From NCBI GenBank assembly GCA_021234155.1, contig JAJEKV010000027.1, positions 16,524,891-16,588,890 of the forward strand: a DNA stretch of 64,000 nt, given 5' to 3'. This document shows positions 55,829 to 64,000 of this stretch, one piece after another (positions within the stretch are counted from its first letter, which is position 1; the number at the start of each line of letters is the position of its first letter). Under the pieces are notes generated by a model, which was given only the letters and a program-made list of their open reading frames with translations, was not told the DNA's origin and did not search any database. A program made the position numbers and the translations under genes. This DNA is from Isoetes taiwanensis. Lineage: Eukaryota > Streptophyta > Lycopodiopsida > Isoetales > Isoetaceae.

Positions 55829-58057
55829 AGTAGAGTCACCAATCCATTTACTCCTTTAGGTATTCTTTAACTGCCTTGTGGCTTCTAAGCCGTTATTATA
55901 TGCCATATGATATAACAGTTTATGTCCAAGGTTGTTCCCCATGTTGTTAACCCACATATCATTGGGGATTATGATTCAACATTGTCGTACACCCTAGAAA
56001 TGTTAGTCATGACATTTCTCTGTCATGATGTTATGCCGTTATTGTGGCATCCCAAATGACTTGGCATCCTCATCTAAGCCATAGTTATGGTCTAAGTAGC
56101 GAGTGAGGCTTCGTAAGAATCGTAAGTTACCTGAAGTCATTAGGGTGCCTGCCTTGCATCTAGTGACCCTTCCTAAATTACCTACGTTTGATATAACCCG
56201 TGCTTGTATCAACGTTCGAGCCCTATATGTTCTAACTTACACTTCCATCTAACCCATGGGGGTCAACTCTGCCTGACCCAGATATGGATCAGAGATCTAG
56301 TCTTAGGTGTCTATGCAAGACACGTTCGAGCTTCTAGCAGGTAACTACTATTCGCTACCCATCCTGGAATTGTACTATTGTCCCATCACCTCGAGTTCTA
56401 TTCTATGGGCCATTGACATTTATTTCAAGTGCCAACTACAACGTCATACCTCAGCATGCAACAGATTGACGGTCGTTTGCACATTTCGAACGTATCTCTA
56501 GACCCTTCATCGGTAACTTTGGGTTACACTCGTCTTTCTCTCCCCGTGTCACCACGTAGCTTACCTCTCCGAGATGTTTACATATGTGCACATAGTACGT
56601 ACATAGTAAACATATATCCTCATCCCACAATGCTAGAACTCTGCTCTAACTTAGATAAAGTGTAACCTTGGTAGTTATTTGAAACAAAACCCGTTGCCTA
56701 TGTACCTCTACGATGTGGCTGCGCCACCGACTTCCCAAATGGCCAGTAGCCAATTCTATGTTACAATGGTATATGTTGCCTACACTTTGAGAGGCTTCCC
56801 ATGTACTTCAACCATTTCCTTAGTGCCTTATAGTATTTCAGTCCCGTACATAAACTATGATTCCCCCACGGGATTATGCCATAATTCCAAAGGCTACTAC
56901 CCCACATGGAGAGCTTTTCTAAGAGCTTCTTCCACCAAATATCCTTTGTGTCCTCAATATCAATCATGCTTTGTCATAATTAATCTACTTTCATAAGTTA
57001 TCATAACAATTTCAACTTTTGACCGGTTTCAAATGTTGTTGTCTTTGGCTTCCTCATAATGAGACGGAGGCATAAAAACCTCTCGATCTCATAATAGAAA
57101 ATCCCTATGTTCGAACCTAGTCTTAAAGTCATCCTCTATAAGAGGTCTATGCCTCAAGGCAACGGATCCTCCAGCTTATACTTCAGTGTTTACAATTGCT
57201 CCCTGGGAGTAGAATAACTCTTAGGATATATGGATTATTGGTCTATATAATATCACCTCATCTTGGTTTTCATTGGCAATTCGAATTCCTATGTTTTGCC
57301 CTCTTGTCGGTCGGCCTAAGGGGATGATCAGCAAAGTCATCAAACTTCTCTTCTACCATCACACCACGATATAGTTCATACAACCTATCGTACCCAAAAC
57401 CCAATAGATACATTCAGCTTATAATGCTGAATTAATTCATTGGTATCTATAACCTTTGAGTAGTTAACTTCCCATTATTTGTTATTTCAATTATATTCCA
57501 ACCATCCTCGAGATGTTTTTGAGTGTAACATCACCGTATATGTTAGACTTACTCTAGCTATTTTCCCCGATTTAAACTCTTTTCATCTCAGTACGATGTA
57601 TCTAAAATATCTCTGGTGGATCATACCTAACCGAATATCTTCGTATATAAGCATATCATTATGCTTATTCTTTAAACCTTGTCAACTAATATTTCACTCG
57701 CCTTCTACGAATCTTCTACTACCTTCCAATATGATATACATCTGAATGTCACACTCGCCATCCTCAATGTCCTCACTACTATAGTATTTGATACTACTAA
57801 ATCCTTTCAACATCCACCCAACCGTTCCATGTCACTTTTCTAATGTTACAATTATATTTTCCTTCGGGCACTATCCTAGGTGTCGCCCTACTTCGCACTC
57901 TCATTTATATTATATAAACAAATTTCATTCGCTAAAGCTATGAATAGGATCCTTTACATATGTATTTACATCTATGTATGTTCTATTATTCTTTATTTGA
58001 TTCATACACATTTCTCATCTATAAGTAATCTGTTTTTTGCTATAGATGGAATACGAC
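55829..58057. other. T/C-rich sequence upstream of a gag-like frame, no recognised gene
   Basis: Short frames only. Texture like 48139-49475. It may be LTR or leader sequence of a retrotransposon; no primer binding site was found next to the gag frame at 58.06 kb. Confidence 0.4.
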
Positions 58058-58867
58058 AGGCCCCATGGGCTGCCACAGCGGAACGTCTGCGCTTGACTTG
58101 CGAGCAGGAGATCATTCTTATCAAGCGCCAGATATATTTCGCAGTGTGCACCACTGACTATGGCTTGTCGTCCTACACCAATACCCAGCTCCAATTCGGA
58201 CTCCATCGACTCTTCCGAGTCTGATACTGAATAAGAGAAGTCCATTGACAAGGATCAAAAAGTGATTGCCTCTGCAAGCACTAATATTTGTCGGACTTGC
58301 AAGCTCGTCCAGTCCTGTGGCGTAGATGCCGAGTCTTGGTTAAAGGAGATCCACCAGGTTGCCAATGGGTATGGGATGACTGATAAAGCCACCGTGAAAC
58401 TCGCTATCAGTAACCTCACGGGTCCTGCTGTAATTGGTGGGAAGGGTATGCTTTATCTAATGGCTTCACAGGTAATAAGTGCAGGTTCAACACTTTTGCT
58501 CAAGCTTTCAAAGCTCGCTATGTTCCACGTACTCATAAAGTGTCAGCAACACCCGAATATGGTATGTGCATTTGCCACCAAGTCAGTGGCTAAAGCCGTA
58601 ACAAGAGCCCTTGAATTAGAGGGGGCAGCCCCTATGGTCTCGGATCCAGGACCCTCAACCTCTACTCCAAGCCAACGCACAGAGCCTGCTAACTTGGACA
58701 CCATTATGAGTACTACACAACAACTTCTTAACTCTATTTCGAAAGAATCACAAAAATGGCTTCGACACGATAGGGCATGTTTTCGGTGCTTTCGCCAAGG
58801 ATATTACTTTCAGAACTGCCCCTTCCTTGATGCAGACAATTTCGGCGGTGATACCAGAGGCGCATAG
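58058..58867 (+). pseudogene. Retrotransposon gag with CCHC-type zinc knuckle
   Basis: The longest open part (58262-58867) reads WLKEIHQVANGYGMTD, VKLAISNLTGPA, an Ala-rich helix, a Pro/Ser linker, and then CFRCFRQGYYFQNC, with CCHC spacing C-x2-C-x4-[H]-x4-C but Tyr in place of His. Upstream coding in another frame (to 58058) contains stops. The gag-like helix pattern and knuckle suggest a Ty3-type Gag. No protease or RT follows, so it is a remnant. Confidence 0.6.
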
Positions 58868-59417
58868 CAACCCATCAACCCCCTTTTCTCGACTCATCTC
58901 CGGCAGCATCAACTCAATGGTGCCACATAAAATGTATCTGTGAGATGTATCTGTGCAATGTAAATATAACAATGTCTGTATGTGTAATAACATATAACTA
59001 ATGAATTAATATGTCTACACATGTGGATGTAAAGTATGATCAAGAAAAATAGTGCAAATTAGGAAAGATCCGAGAGAGTCAAAAGAAGAAAAATATTTTA
59101 AAATATAGTGGAAAGAAAATGTTGAGATAATAAACTGTAGATTGAATGCCCTGTTAAATATAATAGAATTGGACATATAATTATGTATGTGTATACAAAG
59201 TATTGAATGAATAACGAGATTTAGATTATGATTATAAAAAGGTTGTGACTAATAAATGCTGACGAAGTGTATGTAATTAATGTTAAAGTATACATGTAAA
59301 AATGTGACATATAGTGCAATATATAATTGTATTAAAGCATAGGTATAAGTGTGATGGGCATGTAAAACACTGAGGATAGCAATATATGCGTTGTTAAAAC
59401 TGTAACAAAATAAGACA
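58868..59417. other. AT-rich spacer
   Basis: Very AT-rich with many TATG/TATA steps. No coding or repeat identified. Confidence 0.5.
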
Positions 59418-59466
59418 AGGTGTTGCGCACGGAGGGTTGCCCTCCGATGGCCCGAGAGTGTGTTTT
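59418..59466 (+). repeat. Conserved terminus shared with the 4.5 kb insertion
   Basis: CAAGGTGTTGCGCACGG, AGGGTTGCCCTC, ATGGCCCGAG match the reverse complement of 32358-32406 over ~45 bp with about 3-4 differences. Gene pieces lie on the inner side of both. Confidence 0.65.
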
Positions 59467-60236
59467 CATGGTTTCTGTTTGATTGTATCGCGTTATGCCC
59501 TTTTTGTTGGGCTTGGATGCAAAGCATATGTCAGACATAGCAAAAGGCCAAACTCATTTCTACGGGTCAAACACAGTCCACAAGCACGATGCAAAATTTG
59601 ACTATAAATAACGCTTTAATCTTACTGCAAGGTTTTTGGTTATTTGTAAAGCAACTTTCTTGCACTTTGTTCTTCTAGTCCAACCAATTTTTCCATCTCT
59701 TTTTCAAGTTCCAACATTTTCAACTTTGATAACTCACATGCCCTTTGAGCCTTTTGATGTTTTTGCATCCTGGTAATTACATGAGTTTGTATCACTATTA
59801 GAAACTTTTCGAAGATTGCTCAATGGAGTTAACCCTTACTGTAAGCAAAAGTTTACAACATTCAGTTTTTTTGCCCTCATAATGGCTCCAAAATCTTACT
59901 TGATTAAGAATCGCACCTTTTTTTTGCAAGTTCAGACCAAATATAGTTTGGTCAATGAGTATATTCTTACCAATGAGAAATTTTAGTCTTTTCCTTTCCC
60001 ACAAATATTGCATTAGCTAATTTCCTACATGCTTGGTTTTTCATATTCAAAAGACTCAAGGCTAAAATAACATGTACATTTCTCGATGAAAGTAAACACT
60101 CTAATCATTCCTTTATACACATTACATAGTACATTTCATGATGCCATAATTTAAGGATAGTAAGTAACGGAACTTGGTGCACAGCCAAAAGATGGCTTTG
60201 GCCATCAAAACTGGTCGTACATAGCATCCTACCTAA
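59467..60236. other. Intergenic, no recognised gene
   Basis: AT-rich with only short frames. Nothing recognised. Confidence 0.5.
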
Positions 60237-60239
60237 GAG

Positions 60240-60391
60240 CATATATGAAGTTGTTTTTAGGCCGCTCATCAACCTCTTCTGCCTTTCGTTTCTGCAGATA
60301 TAATCTCCATGTTATGGCATCCAGTACCAGACTAAAAAATGCTAGCATTGCAAGCCTGGTTGACATCCCAAGAATGAACGTGCCTGTAACA
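60240..60391 (-). CDS. Exon of a membrane protein (possible Patched-like SSD helix)
   Basis: The minus strand has an acceptor (GTTACAG) and then TFILGMSTRLAMLAFFSLVL followed by DAITWRLYLQKRKAEEV. This is one hydrophobic helix ending in a polar Asp/Thr and a basic cytosolic stretch. It recalls the last helix of the first transmembrane block in NPC1/Patched proteins. A donor-like AG|GTAGG follows. Its link to the 61.8-62.9 kb exons is only inferred. Confidence 0.3.
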
Positions 60392-61016
60392 TGGAGACCA
60401 CTTAGTCGTCCATTCTATGACACGTGTCAAATATCCAACAGCTAAAGCCAAAAATGTAAATAAAAAACCAAAATGCAAGTAGATGAAAATGAACTTGCCA
60501 TGAAACAATATATAATTGGACAATGGAATAGAATGGACTAAGTGGTTTTTACGCTACGCCAAAAATGTGCTCTCCAACAAAACAAAATCACATAGACCAA
60601 ATCTCACGTAGACCAAATCTCATAAATTTATGTGACTGCCACAAAAGTCTACAAGAATCCAAATGCTTGTCCATGGATGCAACCTATATGATTTTCGTGT
60701 GCTTCAAAACTTTTAACGGTGGTTTGCAAATCAATTCTGCTCCTTAGTAGTGCTGAATATAATTCCTCCTCGGTAGTGCGGCTCTGAGACGAGTCCCACT
60801 TTGGCAAGGGCAACATAGCATACAACCATTTCTGTTTTACTGTTCTAGCTTGCTTGCACAAAAAGAAGCATCTTAATATTCTGACCATCTGACCATGCAG
60901 ACATAACAATTAGGAACCTAAAATACAAAAGAGTTACCTAACAAAAAAAGGCGCTGAAGACAAAGACACATAAAGCAGAAGCATTAAAAAAAGATGTGAT
61001 GTGACTTACAAAGACG
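60392..61016. other. Intron or spacer, no recognised coding
   Basis: No exon identified with confidence. It may be an intron or the 3' untranslated region of the VSR-type exons. Confidence 0.4.
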
Positions 61017-61511
61017 TCACAAAGAATCCTTCTGAAGATGTTGATGGATATCTCGTTGGCTGTCCAAAGGCATATATTGTGCCATGATAGCCCGTATTTC
61101 AGAATCCATGTAAGACTGCAACAAAGGAGCATGTAAGCTCAAACTTCAAGATGTACAGACATGACCTAGGAAATTAAGTTTTACCCGAAGCCTGTACTTA
61201 TAGACCATATAGCCTACAATTCCCACCAATGCCAATCCAGCAAATAGCACTACTGTCACTGTCCAGCCGACTCTACATACAGCAGCAATTTTACCTTCGA
61301 TTGTGAAGTATGATAAGTGAGAACACAAAACAAGGATGATTTTTATTCATACATAGATTAAATACTATGAAAAGCTCCTTACTAATGCAAGTATCATGCT
61401 CTCTAATATAAATGAGATCTCCATTGCATCGGCAATCAAAGCCACCCCAAGTATTTTTGCAGGAGCATTCTTTGCACTTGCAAGCAAGACGCTCTTTGCA
61501 CTCATCGATAT
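61017..61511 (-). CDS. VSR: Vacuolar sorting receptor, last three exons
   Basis: Three exons with in-phase GT-AG junctions: 61383-61511 ([37 protein letters not shown]; the last EGF-like repeat), 61184-61294 ([29 protein letters not shown]; the transmembrane helix) and 61017-61115 ([18 protein letters not shown] then [13 protein letters not shown] and stop). The cytosolic tail includes the YMPL sorting signal bound by clathrin adaptors. VSRs carry proteins from Golgi to vacuole. The protease-associated domain, central domain and first two EGF repeats are not upstream. The next upstream exons on this strand look Patched-like, so this is either a partial copy or part of a chimeric gene. Confidence 0.85.
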
Positions 61512-61754
61512 CTACAGTCCACAAAGTTGTCACATTTCTGCTCCTGTCATAAAGGTTCAAAAGATAGCCAATATCCTTTATGGTGTCTTATGGGAATTGA
61601 GGGTGCAGGATTCGGTTAAGGCTTGCACTAAGGTCTATCTAGGCAGAACTAACAATATGGTAAACATAAGTTGTATTTTGAGTGACTAATGTTTTGTTGT
61701 CAATGTAAAGAACGTAGACTTCAAATCTACATCATGGAAAAGTCGCTCGCATAC

Positions 61755-62869
61755 CAAGTGGTGTAGATAACCATTCTTGTCGCACCTTGTAGAATGTATT
61801 TGATGGTAATACTAAAACCTGTTGCCCTGATACATTTACTGAAAGGAGAGGCAAACCTTCTAGACTTGCAAATAGGATTAAGTTCTCCAAGGGTGATGCC
61901 TCCAAAATCTGCAATTATGAAGCCATCAACACACACGTCTAACATGTCTACATAGGGCAACTATCTCTAGAGAAGTAGTACAATATTCATCTGCACAACA
62001 TCCCATTATGATGTTCCCTTTGCAGGAATGATCAAAACTAAACTTACAACCCATTAAGGAATTAGATTCATGATAAACAAACCTAGTTGAACAAGTATTA
62101 AAAGCAACATAAGTACAAGTGTTTCATTCTGGATTTGGGGTAAAGATGGTTAAAGTGGGAGAATAAAGCAACAGGAAGGAGAACAAGAAGAGTTAAAGCG
62201 CTTTAGAGCTGCAATATATGTTAAGGGTTGTGATGGTCTTGGCACACAACAGAGGTGTAAAAAGAAATAAAGACATAAGAGAAGAGCAAAAAGTTCAGAA
62301 TATAGAGGAACCATAAGCATTGTGATAAAAAAATCTCATCTAAAGCAGATTATGTAGTAGTGTTTATGCATTGTTCCTGCAACATAGTGTTAGCACATGC
62401 TGCTATAAGCAAACCTCGAATTTATTCCTATATCAGATAGACTAACAAGTGAAGTTTCACATACCCTGGGGTGTGGTGGCATCCAGTACGAAAGATTTGC
62501 TTGTAGTGTCTGGTATATATGTAGCATTGTCTCTTGTTCAGTAGGGTAATCTATCCCCTTTGTAACATAATACTGTGGTTAAAGAATAGTTGAAGTCAGA
62601 TTTGAAGTCCCATAATAGAATAATGAGTATTAAAGCCTCTCACAATCTGGAAACTTGGAAATCTATCCTCTGTTATAACTGCAAATGCGTTTTGGTATGA
62701 ACCTGCAATAATTGTGTCATACTCCTTAATACCAGACTAGGAAAGAATCATATGTTTATGAAGGCGATTAAAAACCTTTAAGAGTCACATCTGAGAGTCT
62801 AAGACCTCGTTCAACCTTTACAAATCCCAAATATGACATCCCAGTTAGAAATGCTGTAAATAGTAGAAC
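61755..62869 (-). CDS. Patched-like RND membrane protein, four exons
   Basis: Exons with consensus splice sites that join in phase: 62776-62869 (VLLFTAFLTGMSYLGFVKVE, GLRLSDVTLK), 62644-62702 (SYQNAFAVITEDRFPSFQI), 62465-62572 (YYVTKGIDYPTEQETMLHIY, WMPPHPR) and 61755-61908 (SPLENLILFASLEGLP, LPSNTFYKVRQEWLSTPL). The order 'helix, GL.L.DV, SY..AF, F.SF.IYYVT..DYP..Q', and then 'P.TFY....WLSTPLG', follows the extracellular domain of Patched-type proteins, sterol/lipid-related RND permeases. The start and the other membrane segments are outside the exons found. No stop or frameshift was seen. Assignment is from memory of the Patched pattern; another RND protein is possible. Confidence 0.5.
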
Positions 62870-63158
62870 CTGCAAAGAAACCCCAGCTTCTATTTAGCAA
62901 AATTAAGGATTTACCAAATATTATTCATTTACAGAATCAACTACCATAGCAATCTTGAATGTGTTACTCTCAAATAGAGGAGAGTAATATTTTGCAACAA
63001 ATTTCAACAATTAAGTGCTCCCTACATGCCCCTGAAAGTTGATACCCTTTCTAGGGGAGGATACTTTTGTTTTCTCTATGGAAACATATGCAAATATGAA
63101 CATGAACTTAACAAAATCATATTACATTTGAAAGATGAAAGAAGCACCTTGCTTTAGC

Positions 63159-63492
63159 TGATATGGTCTGTGGGGTATGGGATAAAGCCTGGAAAGGTTG
63201 GGGCCCATTGGATAACGATTTCCTTGAAGGATCCGCCCTTTTGGTGTGTTGGTTATCGCTAGAGGTGCTAGTGTGTAACATTTGGTATCAGAGCCAAGGT
63301 TCAATTCCTCGTGGTAACATTGGTGTGTTCCACATGCTTGAGGGCAAGCATCTCGAGGAAGGGAAGGAATTGATATGGTCTGTGGGGTATGGGATAAAGC
63401 CTGGAAAGGTTGGGGCCCATTGGATAACGATTTCCTTGAAGGATCCGCCCTTTTGGTGTGTTGGTTATCGCTAGAGGTGCTAGTGTGTAACA
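63159..63492 (+). mobile_element. TRIM-like miniature LTR element, 334 bp
   Basis: Two identical or near-identical 122-bp repeats, 63159-63280 and 63371-63492, with TGATATGG...GTAACA ends. TGGTATCAGAGCC (63283-63295) starts 2 bp after the first. The 90-bp interior ends in the purine tract GAGGAAGGGAAGGAAT just before the second. No coding. Flanks TTAGC and TTTGG do not form a target duplication. TTTGG after the second repeat equals the bases after the first, so the right end may be a truncated third unit. Confidence 0.85.
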
Positions 63493-63525
63493 TTTGGAAA
63501 AATCTAGTATAGGTGCTTCATATTT

Positions 63526-64000
63526 TTGCAGTTGCTCCTGTTCTACAACACAGACAGGCATGCTGGTAACATACTTGTAAAGAATGTAAAGAAGTGTAAA
63601 GATGAAGCAAGGCAGGATGGACGGCCCAGGGCACAACTGCAGGTCGGTGATACTGTAGAGTTGATCCCAATTGATCATGGGTTATGTTTGCCAGAGGAGC
63701 TTGAAGATCCATACTTTGAATGGCTTCATTGGCCTCAGGCGTCGATGTCATTTACTGAGGACGAACATGCATACATATCTAATTCAGATCCTTCATGCAG
63801 AAATGCTCAGGAAAGAGCTTTCCATGATTAGGGAAGCATGCTTACGAATGCTTATTCTTTCAACAGTATTTTTACAAAGAGTCTGCAAATGCGGGCTTTG
63901 CCTTTTCGATATAGGCTCAATGATGAGTCACAACTATATGGCATGGATGAGGAGAAGAGTGAATTGGAGACACCGCATGTTAGATAAGTTAAAAGTGGAC
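63526..64000 (+). pseudogene. PI4KG: Gamma-type phosphatidylinositol 4-kinase fragment, frameshifted
   Basis: After an acceptor-like TTTTGCAG, the frame gives FYNTDRHAGNILVKN (catalytic NTDRHAGN), then ELIPIDHGLCLPEELEDPYF (activation-loop IDHG), EWLHWPQASMSFTEDE and YISNSDPS. A one-base shift at ~63797 moves the downstream part to another frame, with EMLRKELSMIREACLRMLIL then FDIGSMMSH. This is the plant type II/gamma PI4-kinase catalytic core. Upstream exons (ubiquitin-like domains, nucleotide loop) are absent. It runs off the window; the frameshift suggests a pseudogene unless it is a sequence error. Confidence 0.8.

Overview
This is nuclear DNA of a land plant. It holds two tandem plant-type (PLS-class) pentatricopeptide genes, an 18-exon spliceosomal PRP19 gene with short exons, and parts of a vacuolar sorting receptor and a plant-type gamma PI4-kinase. 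The rest is layered transposon debris. A large, repeat-rich seed-free plant genome, most likely a fern, fits best. That is an inference from style (many PLS PPR genes, DUF7869-type elements, a Patched-like gene); I cannot name the species.

Layout. 1-9.4 kb: a LINE reverse-transcriptase gene split by an ~8 kb terminal-inverted-repeat (TIR) transposon carrying a decayed DUF7869 gene with RNase-H-like motifs. 11.4-16.3 kb: two minus-strand PPR genes. 17.3-17.9 kb: an unrecognised ORF. 19.2-23.1 kb: PRP19 (minus strand), apparently intact. 24.1-34.1 kb: about four ~1.07 kb tandem units carrying the N-terminal zinc-finger part of a hAT-like transposase. This array is interrupted by a 1.6 kb solo LTR and by a ~4.5 kb insertion carrying intron-containing pseudogene pieces of asparaginyl-tRNA synthetase and TTLL12, joined head to tail. 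36.2-39.1 kb: two copies of a dispersed repeat with tRNA-like boxes, one split by a perfect-TIR MITE. 39.2-58.9 kb: a long LTR followed by an initiator-Met-type primer binding site, with a miniature LTR retrotransposon (TRIM) nested inside the LTR. Beyond lie tandem repeats, a LINE with a clear 12-bp target duplication, a candidate Helitron-like tandem pair with identical 152-bp ends, and a retroviral-type gag remnant. 59.4-64 kb: exons of a Patched-like membrane protein and the 3' exons of a vacuolar sorting receptor (minus), a second TRIM, and a frameshifted PI4-kinase gamma exon (plus).

The functional host genes are the PPR pair (organelle RNA metabolism), PRP19 (spliceosome activation and ubiquitin ligase) and possibly the Patched/VSR locus. 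The best discovery candidates are the DUF7869 TIR transposon, the two TRIMs, the chimeric NARS-TTLL12 insertion, and the Patched-like exons that splice in phase to VSR exons. All family assignments are from remembered motifs without any database search.
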